This document shows positions 48,501 to 59,856 of a stretch of 64,000 nt of DNA, one piece after another. Under the pieces are notes generated by a model. It made no database searches. It was not told the DNA's origin and saw only the letters and a list, made by a program, of their open reading frames with translations. This DNA is from Varroa destructor (lineage: Eukaryota; Arthropoda; Arachnida; Mesostigmata; Varroidae). Each line of letters begins with the position of its first letter. Within the stretch, counting starts at the first letter, position 1. Made by a program: the position numbers and the translations under genes. The stretch lies in NCBI RefSeq assembly GCF_002443255.2, contig NW_019211456.1, forward strand, positions 33,627,608 through 33,691,607. Direction: 5' to 3'.

Positions 48501-49235
48501 ACTGCAAGGACGGAGAGAACGCGGAAAATATGGACCGTTCGCCCAGCACCGATTGTAGAAGGGGCAGGCGTGTGTGTGGCTGTGAACACAGCACGTGGGT
48601 TTACATCCACGTTGCGCTAGGTCCGACCGATCCTAGGAATACTAGTGCTACCGCTGCCGCCGCTGTAGCCGCAAAGTGGAAACGACGAACCAGCAGGGAA
48701 TGAACGAGCGAAAGAATAAAAAAAAAGGACGAAAGTAATGCAGCCGACTGCCCAACCCGCTCAGTCCCCATATTTCTATCAGCTGTTTCAACAGCGCTTG
48801 GGTACCTCGTCCCACTATGCTTTCTTTGCCTTTGCTACTTCTACGGCTGTGCCAACACTATGCCCACCGTTAGCAGCTATTCAAAGCCAGCAGAAGCACC
48901 TGCAGGGGTTCGCACACCCATGGAGAAACTGGTCTCGGTTCCTCTACACAGCAAAGCGCACTGGCACTGGTGATTCTGATCGCGCACAGGGGGTTGCTGG
49001 TAGCAGTGCGCGGGACTTATGTCAGAAAAAGAGAGGGAAGCCTGCGTTCTCAGCGCGCGCGCCAGTTTAAAAATCGATATAAAATAATTCGTTCTCTCTT
49101 CTTCCTAGTCGGCCCACCATTGCTCCTTCCGCCCAGCCCTAACGTCATTCTTTGCTTCTAAACCCAGTTGGTTCTGTTGTTTGCCCCTTTCTGCTTCTTC
49201 TTTTCTCGATTTGCTGCTAACCGTCAAGACTTCCA
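45540..49235. other. Non-coding stretch, mostly GC-richer
   Basis: No gene recognised. GC-richer blocks at 45800-46960 and 48050-49070 carry overlapping open frames on both strands up to 112 codons without domain, start context or splice support. The AT-rich part between them includes a (TA)n tract at 47780-47795. Confidence 0.5.
47780..47795. repeat. (TA)8 microsatellite inside a near-palindrome
   Basis: Sixteen alternating T/A bases flanked by ACCT on the left and AGGT on the right, so the whole is almost self-complementary. Confidence 0.85.
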
Positions 49236-51370
49236 ATGTTTCTGATCTATACGAAACTTGCCTTTTTAGTAAAAAGATACTGCAGCTTCACCGTCTTATC
49301 CGCAAATTTGGCACTCATGTGCATTAGTTGGGCAATAATTAAGGGCTCCATTATACATAACCACAGAAATAACTTAGGATGCATCTGTGAAAGTGTCGTC
49401 AGAAAAGTAATAAGTGGAAAATACCGAATAGAAAAACTAAGTAGACAACCATCTATGGTCATGGATCTTATGCAGGAAATATTATGCAGACTGGCTCACA
49501 TTGAAACGAGTTCATTTGCCCTTACTTACGGGAAACTACAGTGCGCCATTGTAGTAATGGGAAAAGTTATTGACTATTATATGAATCTTTATGTCTGTCT
49601 TTACCATACACCTTTAGCCTAACATAAGTTATTGGAGAAGCCATACTTCAGGTCATGCATTGCACTTATTAACGTCCTCCTGAAAACACACGTATCGTTA
49701 TTACTATTGTAATAGTTATATATGTTACTGCATTGAAAAGTAAACCACGATACGATTTCTGAGATAGCTAGACAGAAAATACGAACTTGTAATGTTAATT
49801 CGGCATGACAAAATACCATAACAAGGTATAGCGGACAAGCTTCGTATTCGAATGTGTTTTGCTATCCGTTAGAAACCGGACGAAAGTCAAAAGGAGCGAT
49901 TTAAAGTAGATTCCTGGCTTCCCTTGGTTCTTGTTAGCCATTGTGCTCACGATCGGAAACGCTTTGTTTGACGGAAAGCTTTTTGTCCTACGTCTTCTCC
50001 GTTGGGTCCTGCGCTGCTACTAAAACTGCTTGACCAGCTGTTTCGGTAGGACCGAAAGGCAGTAACAGCAGCGATCCTGGGGTGTTCGGGGAGCGCATCG
50101 AAATACTTAGCGGGAAACTCCGCCCTGACTAACAGTCTCCGTAGGGACTGACAGGCCACTATGGAAAGACCTCAGTCAAGCACAGATGGAAACAGCAGGA
50201 GCATCGGCGCTGGGGCAACGACAATAGCAAGGACAGGGGCAAACAGCGATCACTTGCTTTGCTTGTGACCCAAACAGCCGAACAAGTAAAGCCACTTTGA
50301 AGTCGTCGTAGGGAAGGTCGCCGCTTTAAGTCTTCGGAGGTAGTTTTCGACTACGAATAGTTGTGGTGGATATAAGCCGCTGCGGACATGGTAACTTTAC
50401 AATAAACCTACATATACCCCTCTTTAATAGAAAAGTGCACCACGACGACGACGACGACGATGAGCGCGCAGTAATGCGGCTGCTGGGACTGCTATACCTA
50501 CTGACCACAAAACAGATCTAATCGGTGCCAGAGAGGGTCAGACTGCGCCAGTTTGGTCCCGTAAGGATCCACCGCACGAGAGTATATGTATAGTTAAGCC
50601 GATTACTATAATTTTTTATGTTGTTGCCGCATGCATCGTAGGCCGTGGAAAACCGCAGCGACACGAACGGCCTGCTGACGTTACTTTTCTGTTGCAGTGA
50701 ATAAGGATGCAAATAGTAAATTTTAGCCATGTGCATTCGTTCAGGCTCGGGTGCCGCCATGTCGAAGTTCGGTCCTTGCTGCCTGACATGTGCAGTCCTT
50801 TATTAAAAGTAGCATATAATACAACTGCTACGAGTATAACAGGTTCTCAGTTCGACTGGGTACTTTGAAACAGGCTCTTCCGCGGGAACCCGAAATCTGA
50901 GGATGAGGGCCGAACACAGAGTTCAATGTAGAGAGACGTCGTGCGGGGAAGTTGTTTAAAGTTAACGCGTGCCTTAAACTCAAACTAAAAATAGTGATGG
51001 TTGCAGGCTGTGCAACCAGCTGCCACAGGGTCAGCTGCAGGAGTAAATGGTGACGACACCATAGGCGCCATTCGCAGCATTCGATGAATGGAGGCGAGCA
51101 GCGGAGTGCAAATATACAAAACACCATATAGCGATTGTTACTTCAGGTGACATTATAAACGAACGTTCTGCCCATGTGGTTTATATATGAACATTTACCT
51201 ACTGCAACCGATTTGATTTAGGGAATCGAAACAAGTATACCGCAGAAGCGCTATTTGCTATTTGAAAACCATGTAATAGCAAACGTGAAAACGCTTGTAG
51301 AGTGTTTTTTCAATTCATTAAACAGTACAGGCTATTCCTTCAACATTTCATTTTAGTCGTACTATTATTG
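49236..51370. other. Non-coding stretch with two unsupported ORFs
   Basis: A 128-codon ATG-initiated frame at 49236-49622 (+), AT-rich and partly hydrophobic, has no recognisable domain and a weak start context. A 70-codon frame at 49947-50159 (-) begins with SLRRLLVRAEFPAKYFDAL, which faintly recalls the Leu-Leu-Arg-x-Leu(...)Leu-Pro part of gag, too weakly to call. A short (ACG)n tract lies near 50444-50461. Otherwise nothing is recognised. Confidence 0.4.
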
Positions 51371-51373
51371 TTA

Positions 51374-51700
51374 TTATTTATATATTAAAAACAATCTGGT
51401 AAACGGCACTTTTTTACCTAATTTCATTATTATTGTTCGCGGTGTTACAATTGGCGATATTACTCCTGGTATAATACTACAGTCCGAACACATTTCAACG
51501 ATTTTCGTAAGGTTATCCTTCTGCCGGAAAGAAAAAAGACAGAGGATAAACAACAGTTTCAATATCGCGATGACGTTGTATAGCGTCGCCGGTGTCGTCT
51601 TCATGGTAATGCTACGTCTACTTGTTCCCGCAATGAACTGAACAGTTGAAGAGGCACGCCAAGGCTCGTTACAGGCCTAGTAGTAACAGCATTGTCCCTC
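51374..51700 (-). mobile_element. Possible inactive protease relic of a Ty3/gypsy element
   Basis: On the - strand an ATG-initiated 76-codon stretch (51604 to 51374) reads LFSFRQKDNLTKIVEMCSDC followed by SIIPGVISP. Retropepsins have a Leu-Phe-Tyr-Val strand, about ten residues, then Val-Asp-(Thr/Ser)-Gly-Ala-(Asp/Glu)-Val-Ser-(Ile/Val)-(Ile/Leu)-Pro. The match covers both sides of the active site, but the Asp-Thr-Gly triad reads Glu-Met-Cys, so no activity is possible. Just upstream in another frame, near 51690, Cys-Tyr-Tyr is followed by a stop and Ala, where gag would end with Cys-Tyr-Tyr-His. An alternative is a small secreted or membrane peptide, since the first 30 residues are hydrophobic. 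Confidence 0.32.
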
Positions 51701-51704
51701 GGTG

Positions 51705-53650
51705 TGCGACGGGTGCGTTTCTGTATGTCATTCTATGAGTCGCTTTAAGAAAGAGCGAGCACCCGAAGAAGAGAACTAAGGCCGGACTTGAAAGTGGCGT
51801 TGCGGATCCTCCCAGTGTCCTTATTTTCACATCAGGGCCCCATCTCTCCCTAGGAATTCATAGGGAAATGTCCAAGGGCTAACGGGGTCTGGAGAACGCA
51901 CCACCAAGGCCCCCGGCCTGCCGCCACCCCCAACCGGTATCAGAAATCAAGCAAGAAGCAAGTAGCAAATAGCGAACAGGGCAGTGGCTTCGGAGGGCAT
52001 CGCCAGATCGGACCAGCAAGTATGGACTGAGTGGAAATGTGGGTCTTAGCGCGGGTTGAGGGCCAGAGCAAAGCCGGAGAAAAGGGGGTTCATGGAGGCA
52101 TGCGTTCGTAAAGCATTCGTGTCGATTCGAGTAGTGTGTCCCCCCGGAACAGAGGAGCGTCGTCCAATACTTGTGCACCATTTGCTTCTGATGCGGCTGT
52201 TACTGCTTCAGTCGGCTGCTTCACTGTCGCTGTTGCGGGACCTCGCTGTTTTTCGTTCCTTGGCCCGCCTAGTGCTACTGTTGTTGGCCGCTGGTCACTA
52301 ACCTCTCTCCACACCGGTGCCATCTTGCCTGCTGCTGCCCCTGGGCCATCCCACTTTCATCTGGGTCGCAGCCGCTTGGTGCTTTCTCGCTGTGGAGCAG
52401 CCTATCGCATAGTACATATGGGGATAGTAAATAGAGGTGCGGACGGTGTGGGGCGAAAAAGCGGTTGGGCTAGGGACATAAGATGGGGTTGAGACAGTGG
52501 GGAAAGGGCAGAAGACTCCACGAGCGGATCCCGGCTACCGAGCGAGCAGGCAGCCTTCAGAGGGCCGAACGGCTTTGATCCTATAGCGGTAATATTGGGG
52601 ACAACAGAAACGGGCGCAGTCCAACGCTGCAGAAGCAATTGCGCACAAGCACAACGCTATAGCCCATAGCTATCGGATACTGAGAGGGAACACTGACTGC
52701 GATATAATTTACTCACTTCGATATTGCGATTGTTGACTGAGCCGTCTTAGCGACTAGCCAAGCAGTAAGACGGGCAAGGAGCCACCGACTGAACGAGCCA
52801 GTGAGCTGTAAGCAGCGTGGACGTCGTTGGTGTCGTCGGCAAGGTGGAAATCAACCTTTTTTGTTATTGTAGCAATGTAACAATAAAGGGGGCGGGTTAT
52901 TTTTATGCAACTTTATGACTTTGATCGTAGCAGATTAGGCATAACGCAATAGTAAACCCATGCACACTTCTCGCCTATTACTCTAAATATACTTGAAGGG
53001 CGCAGTAGCACATCCAAATTTCGTAGGCGCCAATTTTTTACTCGCTGTCACACGTCATAGCCGTGTAAATGTGTACGGGTTATCCGGGGTAGACCGAAAT
53101 GGGTCAGACCGGTCAGATGTCGAATCGAAATAGCCAATGTTAAACACATATGCAACTTTTGACTACGGAGTGTATTAGAGTCCTGTTAGCCACTCCCCTC
53201 GGACAAATATAACGTATGACTCTGCTAAGTCTGCGTAGATGTATCCATAAACGCGGCAGAATATCCAAATACGCAATACTTTTCACTCAGACGGCCGACA
53301 CTTCATACCAAGCAAAGAGACATCGGAAGCCCCACCTCACTTGCGATATGGGTACGCTGTTCCAAAATATGTGGCAGAGAACATGAAGGCTAGCTTTAAG
53401 GCGGCAGGCCGAGGGGCAGGGTAAATTGTTGAAGCGATATTTGATAAATGGCGTACCTCGAAACCCGGCGGGTATCAGCAACAACAGCAGTCGGATCGAA
53501 CTAGAAGGAAGTCAAAAGTGGGACGGACCAACAAAAATGATTTCGTGTTTTAGAATTTTTGTATTAGTTCAAGTGAACGCATACTACATATTAGCAACGA
53601 ACGAGATGATATGAACAAAAGTTTCCCTATGTGCGATAACCCTATGTGCG
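51705..53650. other. Non-coding stretch
   Basis: No gene recognised. The segment 51700-52850 is GC-rich with overlapping open frames on both strands (up to 118 codons); 52850-53650 is AT-richer. A direct 9-base repetition CCTATGTGC occurs at about 53626-53650. Confidence 0.5.
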
Positions 53651-53657
53651 AGCCACA

Positions 53658-53940
53658 CTAAGCTAAATATAAGAATTGACAACCAGCTGTTATACTCTCG
53701 GGAACACTATATGATGCATCGTAAAAACGCGCAACATTCTCTAAAAAAAAAAAATAGAGCAATTTAACAGGACGAAGGCGAACTAAAAAGGTAGGGAATT
53801 TAAAGGGCGCCAGCAAATCAAGCGGGATATGATTAATTCTTTCGATACGGCTGCTAATAGCCGCCAAGAATTGAATTTGGGGTGGTGTTAACTCGCTCGG
53901 GTCGATCGATGGATTTACCAAAGGTCAGAAGAAAACCTGA
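53658..53940 (-). mobile_element. Possible gag relic of a Ty3/gypsy element
   Basis: On the - strand one frame near 53940-53905 gives SSDLW, a stop and IHR, resembling the Leu-Trp-x-x-(Arg)-Leu-Pro region of gag. A second frame continues with ELTPPQIQFLAAISSRIERI, matching the Leu-Pro-x-x-(Val/Ile)-Gln-x-x-Leu-Ala-x-x-Ser segment, then PLDLLAPF. Two frames in the right order suggest a decayed copy with a frameshift. No flanking pol or LTR was found. Confidence 0.3.
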
Positions 53941-53944
53941 CTTA

Positions 53945-55040
53945 TCCAGCCCCAGCTGATGTTCTATACATGCATGCCAACGTAAGAGATACGCAAAGTA
54001 TCTGCTTATATAGCCAATTTATTTCTTTATAATAATGACAATTGAGGAAATATGCATACAACAGACCTTTGTGAGTTCCTAATCTCGTTCCAGTCGTTTC
54101 CAAACAACACGTTGCGAACAGCAACGCATTTTCAAGGGTCTAACTGTCGTCAGAACCTATGCAAAACCCGTTTCAACGAACGAAACGAAAAAGTACAAGA
54201 TAAGGGAAAGGTATGAACGTCTTGCGATTGTCGCCCAATTCCATCTGGTTTAGCCGCTGCTTCCGCTATCGTGGTAGTTGTTGCTAGACGATCCAACAAT
54301 TTTCCATTGTTGTTAACTCGCTCATAATCGACCGTTAGTGTCCTTCATTCACCAACAATCATTATTATGGCGCCGATTGGAGATTCTCCCTCAGTTGTTA
54401 GCGCGTTTCGACACGGGGGCTTTGAGTCGGCCCGGCCATTGATGATTTGTCTCGTACAAGATACGCACTACTCTGTAGTAGCAAAATAGCGAAACGCAAA
54501 GCAGAGAACATCCGTTGAAACCGAGCCGCATGTGTCTTCGTCTTAGGTTTGCCACGAACTACTTTTTTTTTGCTACCGTTCCAGGATTCGTTGCCCAGGC
54601 AGATGACAACCCTTGTCGTCGTCGCCGCGTGCTAACTGGACAACAGTTTTCGAATCAGTGATGGCGTTTAGGCCGTCTTGTCATTCTTGTATATATGGTA
54701 TACCCGGAGCTGTAGTGTACATCTTTTCCTATCCTATGGACTAGAAAGAAACGAAGGTGCAGCCAAAGATAAGGGCATAGAGCCGAGTTGACAGTGGCCT
54801 TTTCGTATCGTCTTTGCCCTTATTCTTACTCGCAACTCGTTTTCTTCCGTGCTCTATCCCACGGAGGTGCGCGAAGGCGATCTCTGCAACCGAGAAGAGT
54901 GGATAAACGAAGGGTGGAATGTTGAATCATAGCTCGTTGCTATGAACAAAGCGGAGTGTCACATAGTGTCAACCAGCGGGTCGGCGACTTAGACGGAGGC
55001 ACCGGTAGCAGGCGTTACCCACTGGGGAACAAAGCAGTCA
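53945..55040. other. Non-coding stretch
   Basis: No gene recognised. AT-rich at first, then of average composition. Open frames are short and overlap. Confidence 0.5.
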
Positions 55041-55042
55041 AT

Positions 55043-55106
55043 GAGAGGAGGAGGAGGAGGAGGAGGAGGAGGAGGAGGAGGAGAAGCAGCAGCAGCAGCA
55101 GCAGCA
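55043..55106 (+). repeat. Compound repeat: purine (GGA)n then (GCA)7
   Basis: A 44-base pure-purine (GAGGAG...)n tract is followed directly by seven GCA units. The open frame through it reads poly-Arg then poly-Ser, a repeat product. It is the second long GGA tract of the window. Confidence 0.9.
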
Positions 55107-55109
55107 CTC

Positions 55110-55424
55110 GGAACGCGGTTGAACCCATGACGCTAGTAATTCCTGGGTAGATGAATCTTCGGACCAGTGAACCCTATATGCATACACTTTCTTCTTGATC
55201 CGCAAATGTATCTAACCCTCCTATGTATACGCGCACACATACCCTATATACATACCACTACCTATTTCTGAGTGCATATCTTCCGTTGTATAGTACAGCC
55301 TAGCGTAGCATCTGAACAAGTTCGAACAGGTGCCCCTAGCGACATTCTGCCTTTAATATTCATCAGTAGTTTCCTCTTATATATATACGTATGTATATAT
55401 ATATATATATTCTCCCCTTTGCTT
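55110..55424. other. AT-rich stretch ending at the second gap
   Basis: No gene recognised. (TA)n-rich DNA from 55380 leads into the gap. Confidence 0.6.
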
Positions 55425-55524
55425 NNNNNNNNNNNNNNNNNNNNNNNNNNNNNNNNNNNNNNNNNNNNNNNNNNNNNNNNNNNNNNNNNNNNNNNNNNNN
55501 NNNNNNNNNNNNNNNNNNNNNNNN
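55425..55524. other. Assembly gap, 100 N
   Basis: Exactly 100 undetermined bases. A (TA)n array lies 14 bases before the gap and TATATATATA directly after it. Same character as the gap at 40146. Confidence 0.95.
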
Positions 55525-56365
55525 TATATATATAAGAAAAAAGGAGAAAACGCATTTTATCCGGTAGCCACCTATTTAACATAAAAATATAGAATACAGA
55601 ACTTCTTGATTGCAAAACGAATTCAAGGTTTATGTCAGAAGCCAATTAACTTTCTTTCTATTCTAACACTTAATGCCCTAATCGCGCGGCTCTAAGCGTC
55701 TTTTAGCGCCGTAGCATGAAGTTCCTGTACTGTTGTCTTCTATCATTACGCCTACATATGGTTGATCGTAGCCAATTGTTTCAGACCATAGACTCGAAGG
55801 GCGGAGGCAAAGTATCTTCTGAGTAAGTCTGAACGAGCGGCTGAATGGGGTTCATTTTTGTGCGCGGGCGAATTCGTCACGTTTCAGCGCCTGCGGGTGC
55901 ATTCCACCCCACTAAAGAGTTTTAGAGATCGACGAAACATTATGACGAGCAAGAATTGATTTCGATCCAACCGATATACTTCAGCATAGATGAGTTTGCC
56001 TATACACAGTTCCTGCTTATATATGGCATATATATATATATGCATAGATATATACGCGCATCCCGTGCCCAGGAACTAGTTAATCCGAGAGTTCATAATT
56101 CAAATACAGATCCATTTTTCCTTTTCATGTTATGTACACACAGAATTTTGTCTAGTGTTTCATATCGAATAGCAAATTGCATTTTCCAATGTATAGCCGT
56201 ACATCTTTCATCTTAACAGAATCGTGTTTCCTAGAAAAGTTGAACCTATGCAAACGGCCATCCGTGCTTCGTGCGCGTGCAAGCTTCGTATAGTTAAGCG
56301 TAACTCTTCGCCATACCGCATACAAAGAAAGCTCGGTATTACACATATGCTAGCATATCTCTGTC
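55525..56365. other. AT-rich non-coding stretch
   Basis: No gene recognised; contains a short (TA)n tract near 56025-56042. Confidence 0.55.
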
Positions 56366-56368
56366 AGT

Positions 56369-56656
56369 ATGCATGTCGTAGTTTATATCTTCTCTACGTT
56401 CCGCTTGCTCCATCATAAAGAGTGGTTCAATCCATTTCCTACGCGTTCCCTGGCACCCCTGAAAATCACTGGCTCTTGGATTCATCACGAGCAGAGCGCC
56501 ACCTATGATGGTACCACAATCACACAGTTCATAGGCAACATGTACGGGAACGGCTGTAGAAAAATTGATGGAGGGGACAGTGAAGAGAAGAGTTCATCAA
56601 GACATGACAAGAACGAGTTCGCACTTGAAGACCGACCGCCCGCCCTCCCTACCTGA
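56369..56656 (+). other. Protein-like 95-codon ORF, unproven
   Basis: ATG-initiated with even amino-acid use and a hydrophilic acidic/basic C-terminal half (around SEEKSSSRHDKNEF). A pyrimidine-rich stretch ending ATAAAG at 56420 could serve as an acceptor, making 56421-56656 a terminal exon starting in the same phase as the donor at 35967. No domain is recognised, and a 68-codon frame is open on the other strand. Listed because the composition is unusually protein-like; chance is a real possibility. Confidence 0.15.
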
Positions 56657-56659
56657 GAC

Positions 56660-57210
56660 CAACCACCTATGCAACCAGCAGCAGAAGCGGTGGCGGCGGC
56701 ATTGTGCATTGTAGTGCTAGTTTTAGCAGAAACAGTTGTGTGTTCCTTTGGTTTCTTGGCTAGTCTGCAGTAACCATCTGCGAGACCTCTTGCTTCGTCA
56801 AACAGAAATAGATACCTTGTTAATACTTTGGCTGCTTAAGTAAAAGATGCCCTTGTTGGTCCGGACGTGACTTGATGAGTGATTGGTAGCCAGGATGAGT
56901 AACCCATACGCAGCTGACCCTCTGCTCTGCTTCTTTGACGGCGAACGGCTGAAAGCACAGAAAAGCTCAAATTCGTTCAGCTGTATCCAATGGACTTTGT
57001 GGCTGTGTTACTTAGGACCAACTACGTAGCGTTCAACCAAAGTTATCAGATCTATAATCATTTAGTGGTCGCTAATTCATCGGACACAAGTGGCACCTGA
57101 CAGACGCTTATTAATAACAGCGTCCGTCAATACCCAGCTAATGGCATCAAGCAATGATTCTGTTATACGTTTCTGCCAAACTACTTAACAAACTAGGCTC
57201 ATACTATACG
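56660..57210. other. Non-coding stretch
   Basis: No gene recognised. Confidence 0.5.
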
Positions 57211-57211
57211 C

Positions 57212-57610
57212 TAGCAATTCAAATACTATTGTTCCGTTTACATTAACGTTAGTTGTCAAGGTGTTCGCCGTACTTGTCCGCTCGAATCCGTTTTTAAGAA
57301 AAAAGACCGATATGCGGCCGTACAATCATCGTCACCACGTTCGCCATCAACTACAACTGTTCTCCCACCTATCGTTACCCTGATACTAGCCGCAACAGCG
57401 GTAATGGCAGGACTATTCACTGTCCGACAGGAGCACCGACACTGTAATCATCACCGTTCATTAGCGAAGGCTCATGATCTTTTTGTCAGCCGTGTCGCAG
57501 GGCCAGCGGCTCCTTCCATGCCTGCAGCGGGCAAAGAAGGCACAGATCGCAGTCCGGACACGCACGCTTTCGCCAGTTCAGCAGTGGCCGCCGCCGCCGC
57601 CGCCGCTTAG
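57212..57610 (+). other. Open stretch of 132 codons with a hydrophobic segment, unproven
   Basis: Open from just after a TAG to the TAG at 57608-57610, with an internal ATG at 57404. An acceptor-like GTTTTTAAG ends at 57298 at a codon boundary. The reading has a Ser/Pro-rich start (SSSPRSPSTTT), a hydrophobic segment long enough to span a membrane (VLPPIVTLILAATAVMAGLF), and an Ala/Pro-rich end in a (GCC)6 microsatellite immediately before the stop. No family is recognised and no polyadenylation signal follows closely. It could be a terminal exon or chance. Confidence 0.15.
57587..57604 (+). repeat. (GCC)6 microsatellite
   Basis: Six GCC units followed by GCT TAG. Confidence 0.85.
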
Positions 57611-58060
57611 TTACTGTACAAAATAATTACCAGCGGCCTCCGCTTTTCGCTCAACTCGATAATCTGTGTGTGCATATTAGAATGGGTATGAATTTATCGC
57701 CATTGTTGTCAGATCAACGCAGGGACTTCTTCTTCCCGATTTTGTGTCTGCTTGTTGTTTCCCTATGTGTTTCATGTCACGTGTGCATCTCGCAGAAAAG
57801 CTGTCCACATGTTCCGTGTGATGTCAATAGGTGAAGGAGCATCATCACAGGGACGTCTCGAAAACACAACAAGGGATATTTCTGGCCAGACCTCCGTACG
57901 CCCACATTATGGGGCATCATATGTGTACCTATATAGATACATTAATGTGTATGTATGTGCGTTCATTGGTACCTATATAGGTGCCATTACTATTCGCAGT
58001 GGTCTAGTGCTGTGGAACCAGCACACAGCTGCGGCAATCGTTAGCACGATGGTTATTACG

Positions 58061-58088
58061 TATATATATATATATATATATATATATA
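58061..58088 (+). repeat. (TA)14 microsatellite
   Basis: Twenty-eight alternating T/A bases, the longest sequenced TA array in the window. Confidence 0.9.
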
Positions 58089-59123
58089 GGAAATCCTGCC
58101 ATTACCACTGGTATCGTTGTGCGCGTTATTAGTATTAGCAGTACTATGTAATAATAGCTTTCTTTCCCACCTCTAGTGTTTAGCGGATCGTCTACCGACT
58201 ACGCTCTATTGGACAGGGGAAAATTTACATTTGTCAGTTACTGTTCGAATCTCGACATGTTTATTTTGGTCGATTTTAATGTCGTTCGTTGTATACATTT
58301 GAATTTTCCTATTCATCTTTCGCGATGCCGAGGCGATTGGGGAATAGATGAGAAACTACAGATGTGCTCCACGCGAATATCAACTTTTAAGCTTTGTCAT
58401 AGGAGCTTCTGTCGTTCGCCTACGCAGTAAATGGCCACTTCGAACGAGGCGGCCATCGTGACCGATGCAGGGTCCATGAACCTTCAATGCGTATAACAAA
58501 ATGGAAGACGCTTTTCATTTTAGCATCTCTGGGAATTGTTAGGGTGTGTTACTACCGACGAGGTAGGACAACCGCAGCAGGAACATGGCGATCAGCACGA
58601 GGCTGCTTTTGCCATTTGCGGAGGGGGGGAGGGGGGTCTTTCAGCCTGAGGCCGCCGATCACGGGAAATGGAGGGAGGGGGCAGGACCATGTGTGCGTGT
58701 GTATATGAAGATGGTCGATTCTCGTTGTCGACAGCGCCTCTATGCGTTCCGGTGCCTTTTGTTGGACTGATTTTTGTTAGGACATTTTACTAAGTGTTTG
58801 GCCTCGTCTTTCTGTTATGTTGGATATGAACATTGAGATACGACATTTGTTGAAGTATAAAAATGGCATAAATTTCGTCCTCTCATCTAATCCAACAAGC
58901 GCTGTGTATTTCAGTTGCTATGAGACTATTATAGAGGCAAACGTATATTGTTAGAGTTATGTCCTATCAGAGGTGGATGATTTGATTCATTTCAAGCTCA
59001 CGATAGCTTCAAGTGATCAACTAAAACAGGTCATTATGTGTCGTTGTTTTATGCGCTAGCTTAGAGTGTTTTCGACAGCAGACGTTCAACATAATTGAAA
59101 AGGTAGTCTTTTCTTAATCTTCG

Positions 59124-59145
59124 TTTTTTTTTTTTTTTTTTTTTT
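59124..59145 (+). repeat. Poly-T run, 22 bases
   Basis: Uninterrupted thymines. If transcription runs on the - strand this would be a poly-A tail position, but the adjacent sequence upstream on that strand (59150-59370) shows no recognisable retroposon. Confidence 0.9.
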
Positions 59146-59378
59146 ATTATTCTACTGGAAGTTGTCTAATTAACGAGATATGTACGTAATAATACATAAT
59201 TGAGTTCCTTGAACGTGATTTGTTTGTGTTGCATCTTCATGTGTTCTGCCAGATAGGACTGATTGTTCTGATCCTTTTTATCTGTTCGGTCAATCAACAT
59301 ACAAATGCTATAAACGTCTATATCAATCATATATCTAGCGTTTCTCGTTGCGTAGTCTACATTGTGTTCCAAACAAAG

Positions 59379-59741
59379 CTATATGTCCATCGAGATTGAG
59401 GCGATTATTTGTAATGGCGACATATTCTTAGTCGCGGTATCCGTCTCGTGTGGCCGGCTCTTCTCCGGTGGCCCGTGGCCGTCTCGCTGTTGGATCGCTG
59501 CCTGCTGCCAGAACGCGCCTGCTTGTTTCAGTGTCGCTTTACGTGTTATTTGCACCGGCCGATAGATGAAGGCGCCATCTGGCGGGGCCATTTTAAGCAT
59601 TCGGCGGTCTTCTCCAGCAACAAGCTCCGCCCTCGAAAAGTCTTGCCTGGGCCGACGACCGAAACGGCGCACCGACATGCCAACAGGCATGGGCAAGCCG
59701 TCGTATTCCCTGCACTGTGCCTGTATGGCCCACGCCGTCAT
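59379..59741 (-). other. Protein-like 120-codon ORF, unproven
   Basis: An ATG at 59741 in favourable context (A at -3) opens 120 codons to the TAG at 59379. It starts MTAWAIQAQCREYDGLPMP and is rich in Arg, Gln and Ala with a polar C-terminal third. The composition looks more protein-like than most open frames here. Against it, the segment lies in a GC-rich block where + frames of 96-125 codons overlap it, no domain is recognised, and it contains a CTCF-like motif. It could be a small gene, an exon or chance. Confidence 0.18.
59571..59585 (-). promoter_or_regulatory. CTCF-like insulator motif
   Basis: The - strand reads CCGCCAGATGGCGCC, agreeing at 12 of 13 positions with the widely reported bilaterian CTCF core CCASYAGRKGGCR. 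Two further GCGCCACCT cores occur at 56496-56504 and 60439-60447. Sequence match only. Confidence 0.3.
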
Positions 59742-59856
59742 TTTTCTTCTCACAGCAGCAGCGACGGGAAAACCGTCAGCAATACGGGCGTTTGGCCGTC
59801 GCGAGGATCAGCGAATCGGCGATGAAGCCATTGTCCGAGCAAGCCAGGAAGGCTGA

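Larger units (their letters stand above)
57611..59370. other. Non-coding stretch
   Basis: No gene recognised. It contains a (TA)14 array, two related CCTATATAG/GGTACC-containing strings near 57925 and 57969, and a 22-base poly-T run. Confidence 0.5.

Noticed and set aside
49236..49622. 128-codon ORF (+)
   Set aside because: Length is within chance expectation for 64 kb in six frames; weak start context and no domain.
49947..50159. Gag-like reading (-)
   Set aside because: Only one short leucine/arginine segment resembles gag; spacing to other motifs is absent.
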